The notes under the pieces are model-generated. The model ran no database searches, was not told where the DNA came from, and worked only from the letters and a program-made list of their open reading frames with translations. 17,184 bases of DNA from an uncultured Clostridia bacterium (lineage in GTDB: Bacteria > Bacillota > Clostridia > TANB77 > CAG-508): the NCBI GenBank assembly GCA_934167755.1, contig CAKPLT010000020.1, positions 1-17,184 on the forward strand. Reading direction: 5' to 3'. Positions 5,880 to 13,916 of this stretch are shown in pieces (within the stretch, counting starts at the first letter, position 1; every line of letters starts with the position of its first letter). A program made the position numbers and the translations under genes.

Positions 5880-7370
5880 CTATTCTTTATGTCCACCAAT
5901 TTGAGCATTACGCTCAATTGTTGTACCATCTTTTTCTAGATTCATACCTTTTAAAATAGCATTTTTACCATATTTATTTTTTATATTAATAATAGCATGT
6001 TGTAATTTATTTTCTGTATTTCTTTTCTTCTTTTCCGCTTCTTGTTCCTCATAATTAACAAATAAACTAATTTGTTCTGTTTGTTTATTATTATCTATCT
6101 TTGACTCGTTAACTACATTATTAGCAACAACATAAATTCTTCTTACCAATAAATTCTTATTTATAATTCTATCATATAATTCTTCAACCGCTTCCATAAT
6201 AAGTTTAGTAGAAGATGTCTTTTCTCTTAAATTAATAGTACCATGTGCATGTTTTGGAATCTTCCTACCATATCTATCAGTAGTAATTTTTCCCTTATAA
6301 AATTTTCTCAAATTAGGGTCAATTAAATTATCAACATCATAGCCAACTGTTAGCACAATTTGATTTGTTACTAATTGTTTTTCTACTAAATCTAAAACAA
6401 GTAAATCAGTCATTTCTTTTACAATTAACTTTGTTTGTTCATAATTATATGGACAATGTAATACTTGCCCTGTACTTATACTATTTGTAGCAGGTTTAAA
6501 TGTTTTTATATCTTTCATTGTACAAGGTTCATATCCCCAACTATGATCTATAAGAAATTCTGCATTTATTCCAAATAACCTATATAATAATTCCTCATTT
6601 TCTATAGAACATCTAGCAACATCTCCCATTGTATATATACCATGTGTTTCAAGCTTTTTGGCATATCCTTTTCCAACTCTCCAAAAATCTGTAATTGGTC
6701 TATGACTCCATAGTAGTTTTCTATATGACATTTCATCTAAAGCTGCAATTCTTACACCATTTTCATCTGCTTTAATATGTTTTGCACCTATATCCATAGC
6801 AATTTTAGCTAAATACATATTTGTTCCTATTCCACCTGTTGCTGTTATACCTGTTGATTTATAAACATCATTTATCATTGTTGCAACAAATTGTTTTGGC
6901 GTCATATTTCTTGTTTTAAGATAATTTGTTATATCGCAAAATACTTCATCAACAGAATAAGCATAAATATCTTCAGGTGCTACATATTTTAAATATATAT
7001 CATATATTGTTGTACTATATTTCATATAAAGTGACATTCGTGGTGGAGCTGCTATATAGTCAAGTGCTAACTTAGGATTTTTCTTTAATTCTACATCATT
7101 AAATGATTTACCTTCTAATTTATAATTAGGTGCTTTATATCTTCTTTGAAAATTTATTTCATTTACTTTTTGTATAACTTCAAATAATCTTGCTCTTCCA
7201 GGTATTCCATAACTTTTTAATGAAGGACTTACTGCGAGACATATTGTTTTTTCTGTTCTTGCTCTATCTGCTACAACTAGATTAGTCTGTAATGGATTAA
7301 GTTTTCTTTCTATACATTCTACTGAAGCATAAAAGCTTTTTAAATCTATACAACAATATATACTCATCAT
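5880..7370 (-). CDS. Y-family translesion DNA polymerase (UmuC/YqjW type)
   Basis: A 496-residue low-fidelity polymerase that copies past damaged bases. The palm begins CIDLKSFYASVE, with the metal-binding Asp at 9 and the aromatic residues at the usual steric-gate position (13-14). A second acidic cluster is YSVDEVFCD (Asp141-Glu142). ITATGGIGTNMYLAKIAMD is the conserved palm segment, and WRVGKGYAKKLETHGIYTMG is the helix-hairpin-helix that follows. Near the C-terminus QISLF (433-437) matches the sliding-clamp binding motif. All catalytic residues are intact and the length is normal for the Gram-positive UmuC/YqjW class. GGAGGTGAT precedes two adjacent ATGs at 7370 and 7367; either could be used. 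It is followed by a YolD-like gene and preceded by a LexA-like operator overlapping its -35, so SOS control is likely. Confidence 0.93.
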   Translation of the reverse strand: MMSIYCCIDLKSFYASVECIERKLNPLQTNLVVADRARTEKTICLAVSPSLKSYGIPGRARLFEVIQKVNEINFQRRYKAPNYKLEGKSFNDVELKKNPKLALDYIAAPPRMSLYMKYSTTIYDIYLKYVAPEDIYAYSVDEVFCDITNYLKTRNMTPKQFVATMINDVYKSTGITATGGIGTNMYLAKIAMDIGAKHIKADENGVRIAALDEMSYRKLLWSHRPITDFWRVGKGYAKKLETHGIYTMGDVARCSIENEELLYRLFGINAEFLIDHSWGYEPCTMKDIKTFKPATNSISTGQVLHCPYNYEQTKLIVKEMTDLLVLDLVEKQLVTNQIVLTVGYDVDNLIDPNLRKFYKGKITTDRYGRKIPKHAHGTINLREKTSSTKLIMEAVEELYDRIINKNLLVRRIYVVANNVVNESKIDNNKQTEQISLFVNYEEQEAEKKKRNTENKLQHAIINIKNKYGKNAILKGMNLEKDGTTIERNAQIGGHKE

Positions 7371-7390
7371 AAATCACCTCCACATTTCCT

Positions 7391-7428
7391 ATTATACATC
7401 CTTTTATTTATTTTGTAAACATTCGTTT
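7391..7428 (-). promoter_or_regulatory. promoter with LexA-like operator for the Y-family polymerase
   Basis: On the minus strand TTTACA (7414-7419), a 17-bp spacer and TATAAT (7391-7396). Overlapping the -35 is the dyad AAAC-ATTC-GTTT (7417-7428), extended to an imperfect 18-bp TGTAAAC...GTTTGCA. It resembles Firmicute SOS boxes (GAAC-N4-GTTC) in spacing but not in every base. The site lies just past the end of the SPL-family gene. Confidence 0.6.
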
Positions 7429-7435
7429 GCATAAA

Positions 7436-8434
7436 TTATGAGAAATATATTATTTTATTATTTGGAAAATATCGGTTCATTAAGTTCTTGAAAAAATGTT
7501 CGCCTTCTTGCCTACTTGACTGATTATATGTGTATTTTCCTTTTCCTCTAACTGTCATAATTTCTTTATTATATAAATCTATAGCATTTGGAAATGCTTC
7601 TGTATTTATTGCTTTATGGATATAACTATATGTCATAAATATAAATTCAAAAAATACTTTCTTTTTTGTTTTTTCACTTAATTGTTGATATAACTCTTCA
7701 AATAATTCTTTATATAACTTTTTCCAATCATCAACTAAAATTATAGGTGCTACTAATATTCCAACTTCATAATCAGCTTCTACTAGTTTATTGATTGCTT
7801 CTATTCTTTGTTTTAATCTTGATGTCCCAAATTCAACTTTATTTATAATTTCAGCAGGATTTACACTCATCCTTATTATCATTTTTCCTTGATGGTCTAG
7901 ATTTAAGATTGGGTCTACCATATCAAATTTTGTTGGAAATGTTAATTTACCTTTTGGAGATTTTTTAAAATTTTCTATTGTCCATACTAAATTATTTGTT
8001 ATTGTGTTCTCTAATATTAAATCACTATTGCTTCCTATTTCAAATACATAATCTTCTTCGGCATTGTTTGCCGTTTTTATTATTTTGTCTAACATCTGTT
8101 CTCTATTTACAAATAATCTTAAATATGCACATTTATTATAATTACATACTAAATAACAATACATACATGCTGCAATACAACCTGATGATGTATATGGTAC
8201 TAAAAAATTAGATATTTTAGAATTTGGAACATATTTATGTGTTTTTCTTGTTCCTATTATTAAATTTCTTTTCATTTTTGCAAATTCAGAATTTTCTTTT
8301 TTTCTCATTTCTTCAATATTATTATGATTATCTATCATTGTTTTGGGAACATCTTTATACTTTTCTAATAATTCTTTTCCCAATTCGTAATTTTCTATTC
8401 CGTCTTCGCAATATATTCTGTCTGGTATAAACAA
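7436..8434 (-). CDS. splB: spore photoproduct lyase-family radical SAM protein
   Basis: About 332 residues, close to the length of Bacillus SplB, which reverses the UV lesion 5-thyminyl-5,6-dihydrothymine during spore germination. It has the radical SAM triad CIAACMYC (Cys86, 90, 93 from the TTG start) binding a 4Fe-4S cluster. The family segments LTFPTKFDMVDP, IRMSVNPAEII, FGTSRLKQRIEA and GILVAPI are present, as is the end FPNNKIIYFS. The TTG at 8432-8434 is preferred because GAGGTGAT lies just before it; a GTG at 8441-8443 is in frame but lacks a binding site. Oddly, the position of the SplB hydrogen-donor cysteine (Cys141 in B. subtilis, FEASCTSD) is Ser135 here (FEIGSNSD). Cys97 and Cys102 lie just after the cluster. 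It may be a paralogue with another donor or a different reaction. It neighbours the translesion polymerase, suggesting a DNA-damage cluster. Confidence 0.86.
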   Translation of the reverse strand: MFIPDRIYCEDGIENYELGKELLEKYKDVPKTMIDNHNNIEEMRKKENSEFAKMKRNLIIGTRKTHKYVPNSKISNFLVPYTSSGCIAACMYCYLVCNYNKCAYLRLFVNREQMLDKIIKTANNAEEDYVFEIGSNSDLILENTITNNLVWTIENFKKSPKGKLTFPTKFDMVDPILNLDHQGKMIIRMSVNPAEIINKVEFGTSRLKQRIEAINKLVEADYEVGILVAPIILVDDWKKLYKELFEELYQQLSEKTKKKVFFEFIFMTYSYIHKAINTEAFPNAIDLYNKEIMTVRGKGKYTYNQSSRQEGEHFFKNLMNRYFPNNKIIYFS

Positions 8435-8435
8435 A

Positions 8436-8475
8436 TTAATCACCTCTACTTTTTATTTTTTGTAGAAGTGATTAA
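8436..8475 (-). promoter_or_regulatory. hairpin covering the SPL ribosome binding site
   Basis: TTAATCACCTCTAC (8436-8449) and GTAGAAGTGATTAA (8462-8475) form a 14-bp inverted repeat with one mismatch and a 12-base A/T loop. In the minus-strand RNA the 3' arm contains GAGGTGAT, the presumed Shine-Dalgarno of the SPL gene. It may end transcription from the dead ABC operon, repress translation of SPL, or both; there is no good U-tract after it. Confidence 0.5.
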
Positions 8476-10197
8476 CTTATACATTTTTTGTCAGCTGATT
8501 TTAAAGCTTCTATCATATTGACTTTTATTAATTTTTTATTTATGTAGAATTTTAATACAAATGTAACTATATTTACAACTATAAATGGTATTATATATGC
8601 ACCTATCCATAAACTTGGATCAAACATAATTTCTTGTTTATCATTTTTACTTCCCGCTTCTTTTGAAACACTTTCATAATAAATACTTGTTTTACTATCT
8701 ATTTTTTCATTATTTGATAAATTATTAAATTCTGTTTGTTCATCAGCATCTAAATTATTGTTTAGAGCCACAATCATATCATATTTGATAATCTCTTTAA
8801 ATTGCTTATCATTTATAGTAGATATTGATTGTTGTACTGAAAATCCTGTAAATATTAATGCACTTGCACCTGCTACACCAAAAATTGTAATTAACATTCA
8901 TTGGTGTTGAAAAGCCATTCCTATACGCATTGTATGCAATATATGGTATTAAGAAATGTCCAAGTAATACCCCTATTATTGTTCCTACAGATGAAGCTAA
9001 AAAGCCATAAATAACGAATTTTTTAACAATGTCTTTATCTTTATACCCTAATGCTTTATATGTGCCCATATTTATTCTTTCTTCATCTACAAATCTTGTC
9101 ATCGTTGTTAATGTTACTAATGCTGCAACAAAATACATAAACAACGGGAATATTTTTGCTAATGAATCAATTATATTTGATACTTTTTGATACATTTCAT
9201 AGCCTTCTCCACCAGGTATTTCTCTTCTGTTATCAACCTGATAGATTGGACTTTCTAATTCGTCTAATTCTTTCTGTGCATCTGCCAATTCTTTTTCTCC
9301 ATCTGCAATTTCCTTTTGTGCATCTGGTTCTTTTTCATTATATTCTTGTAATTTTTCATAATATTCAGATTCTTTTTCTTCTAGTTCTTTTTTTGCATCT
9401 TCAAGTGTTTTTACACCTGTTTTATATTCGCTTTTTATTGAAGAAAAACGGATACCTTTTTGTTCTTCCAATAAATCTTCTAATTGCTTTTTATGTTCTA
9501 TAACTCTATCATTATACTCATCAGAATATGGATCAAGTCCATCTGTGTCTGTAAATAATAGTTTTGCCATCATATATACATCTGAATCAAAATTGTTTTT
9601 ATTTATAATTCCATAGCAATTTAATGCTCCTGTTCCTATTGTTGTTTCTCCCCTATTTAGTGTTGATAATATTTCTGTTGAATTTATAAATCCTACAATT
9701 TTAAATTCAGTTCTTTTTAATATTGTATTTCCTGCTGCATCTTCTGTTTCTTTAAATGAAATTGTATCACCTATATTATATTTTTCTTGATTATTTGTAT
9801 CTATTGCTATTTCATCATCTGTTTCTGGTACTTTTCCTTCAACTAACTCATACATAGATATTTTATCTGCTGATGAGAATATTCTAAAACTTGTATTTGT
9901 ACCTTCCTCTACAATATCTTTTAAATAAATATATTCTACTTCTTTTATATTACTTGCAGATTGAATTTTGTCTATTTCACTTGTATCAAGCCCATAATCG
10001 CCTATAACAGTAATATCTGCTGTTTTGTATTCTTGAAAATAATTTTCGCCTGTTTTTCTCATATCTGGTCCAGTAATAGATAACTCTACAAGTGCAAATG
10101 AGCCTAAAGCCATAAGTGCCATTATAGAAAAGAATCTGCCCCAAGAATGTGTAATTGATTTTTTTATATCTTTTCTTAAAGATTTCTTCTTTTTCAT
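8472..10197 (-). pseudogene. ABC transporter permease (FtsX/MacB type), internally deleted
   Basis: The 5' part (10197 down to about 8910) encodes an N-terminal membrane helix (FFSIMALMALGSFALVELSI), a large extracytoplasmic domain, a Glu/Lys-rich coiled coil (roughly residues 260-315) and FtsX-type helices (IFPLFMYFVAALVTLTTMTRF, then the characteristic EERINMGTYKALGYKDKDI). At STPMN it runs out of frame. In the other frame (8897 to 8472) the sequence resumes at MLITIFGVAGASALIFTG, then KQFKEIIKYDMIVA, and then jumps to the last helix (IPFIVVNIVTFVLKFYINKK) and the family ending VNMIEALKSAD. The join has lost the segment between the two permease halves, and the second extracytoplasmic loop with its helices is also missing. 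Full-length relatives are about twice this size. The start has AGGAGG upstream and nearly abuts the ATPase gene. Confidence 0.85.
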
Positions 10198-10206
10198 AGC
10201 AACCTC

Positions 10207-10614
10207 CTACCACTCAATGTTCTCAACTGGAACTGGATTTTCATTAATTTTTAAGCTTTCTACTGTTCCATTTTTAAAGTGAATTACTTTATCAGCCATT
10301 AGTGCTATTGCTCCATTATGTGTAATAATAATAACTGTCATATTATTTTGTCTACATGTATCTTGTAATAATTTAAGAATCTGTTTTCCAGTTTTATAAT
10401 CTAATGCTCCAGTTGGTTCATCACAAAGTAATATTTTAGGATTTTTTGCAATTGCACGGGCTATTGCAACTCTTTGTTGTTCTCCTCCTGATAATTGTGA
10501 TGGAAAATTATTTCTTCTTTCTCTTAATCCTACTCTATCAATTACCATTTTTACATCTAACGGATTATCTGATATTTGTGTTGCTAATTCAACATTTTTA
10601 CTGTTGTTTAAATT
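10207..10614 (-). pseudogene. ABC transporter ATPase, 5'-truncated
   Basis: The C-terminal two-thirds of an ATP-binding subunit of the MacB/LolD type. Readable in order are NVELATQISDNPLD (the segment before the signature), the signature LSGGEQQRVAIARA, Walker B ILLCDEPTGALD, the H-loop IIITHN and the ending DKVIHFKNGTVES. The first 90 or so residues, including Walker A and the Q-loop, are absent; the open frame is cut by a stop at 10615-10617. An ATG at 10546-10548 could start a 113-aa product that could not bind ATP. Its stop overlaps the ribosome binding site of the permease relic, as in intact operons of this type. Confidence 0.86.
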
Positions 10615-10659
10615 TCAACACATTTTAAAAAATTGATTATTTTTGAAGGAGATTTACAT

Positions 10660-10988
10660 ATGAAAACTAAATATTTGAATCATTCATCTGAGAAAACTCG
10701 TATTTTAATAAAAAATACATTTTCTGAATTATTAATGGAAGAAAAAGAATTAAACAAAATTACAGTAACAAAACTAGTCCAAAGAGCTGATATAAACAGA
10801 GGCACATTTTACAATCATTATGATAATATCTTTGCTATTGCAAAAGATTTTGAAGAGATATAAATGTATCTTTTTATGTTGATGGTGTTTTAAATCAAGC
10901 TTTAAGATATTTTAAAGATGATGCTTCTTATGATCTTGATGGATTAAATATTTATATGAAAAATTGGTTTAAAATTTTATTTTTATAG
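10660..10988 (+). pseudogene. TetR-family regulator, internally deleted
   Basis: ATG at 10660 is preceded by GAAGGAG. The first 67 residues form a TetR DNA-binding domain (TRILIKNTFSELLMEE, then ITVTKLVQRADINRGTFYNH and YDNIFAIAKDFEEI) and end at TAA 10861-10863. In another frame, 10863-10988 encodes what looks like the last helices of the same family (VSFYVDGVLNQALRYF, then YMKNWFKILFL). Most of the ligand-binding domain between has been deleted and the join is out of frame. It is divergent from the broken ABC genes, which it presumably once controlled. A short DNA-binding peptide could still be made. Confidence 0.78.
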
Positions 10989-10991
10989 GAA

Positions 10992-11029
10992 AAAGGAGAA
11001 GAAAATACTAAATGTAATTCTTCTCCTTT
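10992..11029. terminator. hairpin after the TetR relic
   Basis: A perfect 12-bp stem, AAAGGAGAAGAA (10992-11003) with TTCTTCTCCTTT (11018-11029). The T-rich side is weak in the plus direction, so termination may be partial. Confidence 0.5.
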
Positions 11030-11037
11030 GGTATAGG

Positions 11038-11271
11038 TTATTCGTTATTTACAAGAAGTCGAGCAATTGCTCGTGCATTGTCATATATCATTTTCTGTAT
11101 TTTTTCCTCTGAATAAAAATTATATTTCGGAAATGATATTTCTGATTCCATCAAATTTTCTTCCAAATCCTCAATCTTTTCTTCTTTTGGAAGTTCTTCA
11201 TTGATAACTTCAAGAACTTTTTTTATTGTTGCGATAAAAATTTTTTTATTACGCCGTGTAAAATTTTTTTT
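11038..11271 (-). pseudogene. in-frame continuation of the 74-aa ORF beyond an ochre codon
   Basis: Directly after the TAA at 11272-11274, and in the same frame, 77 more sense codons follow before the next TAA at 11038-11040. They have protein-like composition (VLEVINEELPKEEKIEDLEE, then FYSEEKIQKMIYDNARAIA). There is no start codon with a ribosome binding site at the head of this part; the first TTG and ATG lie deep inside. The simplest reading is one gene of about 151 residues broken by a nonsense change beside an A10 run; a sequencing error or read-through would also fit. Confidence 0.5.
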
Positions 11272-11496
11272 TTAAATTTCCTTTCTTGTTATTTTGTTAA
11301 GTTTGTTACTAACCTCAAGCGCCATATCTCTTATTGCTTCATTTTCTATTTTGCCTGTTATCCACTCTTCTAAAATACCTCCCACATGGAATATATCAAG
11401 CAAATAGTCTTCGATGTCATTTTCTTCTAATCTATTGATGATTCCTTCCAAGTCTTTTTTTACTTCTTGTAACCGTTCTACTAATTTTTTCTCCAT
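11272..11496 (-). CDS. small helical hypothetical protein, 74 aa (N-terminal part)
   Basis: I do not recognise this protein. It begins MEKKLVERLQEVKKDLEGII, is highly charged and probably all helical, with no membrane segment. AAAGGTAG precedes the ATG. Its stop lies at the edge of a run of ten A residues and the reading frame stays open for a further 77 codons after it, so the product may be the truncated first half of a longer protein. It has its own good promoter. Confidence 0.55.
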   Translation of the reverse strand: MEKKLVERLQEVKKDLEGIINRLEENDIEDYLLDIFHVGGILEEWITGKIENEAIRDMALEVSNKLNKITRKEI

Positions 11497-11540
11497 AGTA
11501 TACTACCTTTCTAATATTGCTTTTTAACAATTGCATATTA

Positions 11541-11569
11541 ATTATACCATATTTTTACAATTTTGTAAA
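11541..11569 (-). promoter_or_regulatory. promoter of the 74-aa ORF
   Basis: TTTACA (11564-11569), a 17-bp spacer and an extended -10 TGGTATAAT (11541-11549) on the minus strand. Confidence 0.7.
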
Positions 11570-11589
11570 CCATTGAGTTATACAAAAAT

Positions 11590-12558
11590 TTAGATAATTT
11601 CAAATCTTACTAATTCAATTTGATTTGAAATAAATTCAGGATTAAGATTTATTTCATCAGACAATTCAGTAGACAAATATTTTTTATTATCATCTGGAAA
11701 AATAGTAATAACATTTTGGTGAATTTCATTATTTAACAATACACTACCCAATAAATTTGCACCTGAAGAAATTCCAACACCAAGCCCTAATTCTCTTGAA
11801 AGTTTTCTAGACATATTAATTGCATCATCATCATTAATTAGAATTATTTTATCAATTTTATTTCTATCCACAAGTTCTGGTACAAAATCATCACCAATAC
11901 CTTCGATTTTGTGTTGTCCTAAAATCTTTCCATTTGATATAATTGGCATTTTATCTGGTTCAATTGCAGTAATTTTTAAATTTGTATATTTTTCTTTTAG
12001 TTTTTGTCCAGTTCCCATTAAAGTTCCTCCAGTACCAACTCCTGATACAAAGCCTCCAATTTCATCAGAAAATTGTGTCAATATTTCCTCACCTGTTGTT
12101 TCATAATGTGCTTGGAAATTATCTTTATTAGAAAACTGATTCATAAATAATCCTCCAAGCTTTTTAGACATTTTCTTAGCTTCTTCAATACATCTTAAAA
12201 ATCCACCATCTTCTTTAGATATAAGAAATACTTTTGCACCATAACTTTTCATTAAATCTATTCTTTCTTTACTAGCCCAATCTGGCATAAAAATATACAC
12301 AGGATGTTTGTAGTATGTTCCCAAAGCAGATAATGATATTCCAGTATTACCACTTGTTGCTTCTATTATAGGTATATTTTCTTTTAATGTGCCTCTTTTT
12401 TTAGCATTATTTATCATATAAAATGCAACTCTATCTTTTATACTACCAGTTAGATTATAATATTCCAATTTAGTCCAAATGCAATTATAGTTTCCTTTAT
12501 ATTTGTAATTTATTTTTATCATTGGAGTATTTCCTATAAGAAAATTTTTATCAAACAT
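11590..12558 (-). CDS. cysteine synthase-family PLP enzyme (CysK/CysM-like)
   Basis: A 322-residue fold-type II PLP enzyme, the usual length for O-acetylserine sulfhydrylases, which make cysteine from O-acetylserine and sulfide. The opening IGNTPMIKI, the PLP-lysine motif NLTGSIKDRVA (Lys41), the substrate loop EATSGNTG (66-73), the phosphate loop GVGTGGT (173-179), KIEGIGDDFVPEL and ISSGAN (263-268, pyridine-nitrogen serine) are all present. The usual NPxGS(V)KDR is NLTGSIKDR here, so substrate preference within the family (cysteine synthase, cystathionine beta-synthase-like or a relative) is not certain. AAAGGAG precedes the ATG. A possible promoter upstream is TTACAA-17-TATAAT. No SAM or T-box riboswitch is seen in the leader. 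Confidence 0.88.
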   Translation of the reverse strand: MFDKNFLIGNTPMIKINYKYKGNYNCIWTKLEYYNLTGSIKDRVAFYMINNAKKRGTLKENIPIIEATSGNTGISLSALGTYYKHPVYIFMPDWASKERIDLMKSYGAKVFLISKEDGGFLRCIEEAKKMSKKLGGLFMNQFSNKDNFQAHYETTGEEILTQFSDEIGGFVSGVGTGGTLMGTGQKLKEKYTNLKITAIEPDKMPIISNGKILGQHKIEGIGDDFVPELVDRNKIDKIILINDDDAINMSRKLSRELGLGVGISSGANLLGSVLLNNEIHQNVITIFPDDNKKYLSTELSDEINLNPEFISNQIELVRFEII

Positions 12559-12708
12559 ATTTACTCTCCTTTAATTAAATAATATTTGTTTTATTATATG
12601 TTTATTTCTTCATAGTTGTAATATAATTTTGTTATTTATTTGGACTTAATTCAGATTGCGACACCATGGTATTAAAAAATATATATTATTAATTTTTATA
12701 AATAGATT

Positions 12709-13593
12709 TTAGCTAATAGTTATTAACTCATATTCTCTTGAACCGAATCCAAGTTCAGCTGCAGCCTCTATTGTATGAACTCCGTTTTGTCTTTCAACTC
12801 TTGCCACAAAATGATCTCTTCCTGGATCTTTTGAATTATATACAATATCTATACATGCTTGATCTACTGCAATTGGGTCTGTGCTTGCAAGAATCCCAAC
12901 ATCTTTCATACATGGGTCTTCTGCAACAGCACAACAATCACAGTCAACTGACATATTACACATAACATTTATATATACAATTTTGTCTTTAAATAAATTG
13001 TGAACTGATGATGCTGCATCTGCCATAGCCTCTAAGAATCTATTTTGTTCTGGTAAGTTGTCCCATAATTTTTCTTGATCTTTTGTTACACCTGCTGAAT
13101 GTATCCAAGATTTTCCTTCTGAAGAACTACATCCAATTGATAATTGTTTTAATGCTCCTCCATATCCTCCCATAGGATGTCCTTTAAAGTGTGATAATAC
13201 TAACATTGAATCATAATTTTTAATATGTTTTCCAACATAATTTTTCTTAATTACTTTTCCATTAGGGATGTCTAATTCTAAGTCATTTCCTTCTGCATCC
13301 ATTATATCTACATCAAAATATTTTGTCCATCCATGTTCTTCCATTAATTTCTCATGTTTTTCAGTTGTGTTTCTAGCTCCTCCATATGCTGTATTGCATT
13401 CTACAACTGTTCCATTTACTTTTTCTACAATTGCTTTTACAAATTCAGGTCTAATATAATTTTGATTTCCTTGTTCTCCTGAATGTAATTTTACAGCCAC
13501 TTTTCCTGGCAATCTTACGCCTAAAGTCTCATACATTTTTACTACACTCTCTGGTGTAATTTCTTTAGTAAAATAAACTTTTATTTTTTCCAT
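12709..13593 (-). CDS. DUF362 domain-containing protein
   Basis: A 294-residue protein of the DUF362 family common in anaerobes. Family segments seen include GKVAVKLHSGE, VECNTAYGGAR, VLSHFKGHPMGGYGGALK, the motif SVDCDCC...DPC (Cys218, 220, 221 and 228, probably binding a metal or Fe-S cluster) and GILASTDPIAVDQACIDIVY. The biochemical role of the family is not settled. An ATG 27 bases further out (13618-13620) is in frame, but related proteins start near MEKIKVYFTK, and a GGAAAGGAAAG stretch precedes the ATG at 13591-13593. The 5' leader is about 110 bases and contains a MerR-type promoter and a tiny ORF with a perfect ribosome binding site, suggesting that another gene once stood first in this operon. 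Confidence 0.88.
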   Translation of the reverse strand: MEKIKVYFTKEITPESVVKMYETLGVRLPGKVAVKLHSGEQGNQNYIRPEFVKAIVEKVNGTVVECNTAYGGARNTTEKHEKLMEEHGWTKYFDVDIMDAEGNDLELDIPNGKVIKKNYVGKHIKNYDSMLVLSHFKGHPMGGYGGALKQLSIGCSSSEGKSWIHSAGVTKDQEKLWDNLPEQNRFLEAMADAASSVHNLFKDKIVYINVMCNMSVDCDCCAVAEDPCMKDVGILASTDPIAVDQACIDIVYNSKDPGRDHFVARVERQNGVHTIEAAAELGFGSREYELITIS

Positions 13594-13659
13594 TTTTATC
13601 TTTCCTTTCCAACTAATCATTCTTCTTAATGTTTTGCAGTATTTATATCCATATTTAGT

Positions 13660-13686
13660 TCAAATCCTTTCTCCTAAATATGACAT
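13660..13686 (-). pseudogene. eight-codon leader ORF, possibly the remnant of a deleted gene
   Basis: AAGGAGG followed by ATG opens MSYLGERI and stops. The ribosome binding site is stronger than those of most real genes nearby. Aldo/keto reductases that follow MerR promoters in Clostridia often begin with a sequence like M-x-Y-x-G-E-x-I, so this may be the first codons of such a gene whose body was deleted. A second short frame (MDINTAKH) follows. It could instead be a regulatory leader peptide. The identity is inference. Confidence 0.35.
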
Positions 13687-13711
13687 TTTTACTCCTCCTT
13701 ATTTTTTCTAT

Positions 13712-13742
13712 ATCATATCACTTAGAGTGGGGGTAAAGTCAA
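13712..13742 (-). promoter_or_regulatory. MerR-type promoter with 19-bp spacer
   Basis: On the minus strand TTGACT (13737-13742) and TATGAT (13712-13717) are 19 bp apart, the over-long spacing that MerR-family activators correct by twisting DNA. The spacer contains the half-site ACTCTAAGT and, on the other side of a C-run, ACTTTA as a partial partner. No merR gene lies in the window. It would drive the DUF362 gene. Confidence 0.6.
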
Positions 13743-13747
13743 GTGTT

Positions 13748-13778
13748 TTGTAAATTTTTTTCTTTATTCTGTTATAAA
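13748..13778 (+). promoter_or_regulatory. possible plus-strand promoter entering the 457-bp hairpin element
   Basis: TTGTAA (13748-13753), 19 bp, TATAAA (13773-13778). It is a near copy of the mgtC promoter at 14261-14289: the two 28-30 base stretches align with two substitutions and two single-base gaps. It might transcribe the element's structured RNA. The long spacer makes it weak on paper. Confidence 0.35.
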
Positions 13779-13895
13779 TCCGTGACAATCCACAGCCCTT
13801 AAAAATATTATATATGTAGGGAGCCTTCCTCGGTAATTATATATATTTGATATTTTGTCCGTTTGATTGGAGTGAAAAAATAGAAAATCTTAAAT

Positions 13896-13916
13896 AAAAA
13901 AGTGAGGTATGCTCAC
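13896..13916 (-). terminator. terminator inside the hairpin element, minus strand
   Basis: Read on the minus strand: GTGAG, five bases, CTCAC, then T6. It mirrors the plus-strand terminator at 14109-14133. Confidence 0.6.

Noticed and set aside
7978..9503. Plus-strand Leu/Phe-rich ORFs at 7978-8211, 8224-8430 and 9156-9503 that look like membrane proteins
   Set aside because: They are complements of Lys/Glu-rich coding sequence in the SPL and ABC permease genes; the hydrophobicity is an artefact of antisense reading.
12559..12708. Riboswitch or T-box upstream of the cysteine synthase-family gene
   Set aside because: The stretch is A/T-rich with no conserved riboswitch core, specifier hairpin or antiterminator motif.
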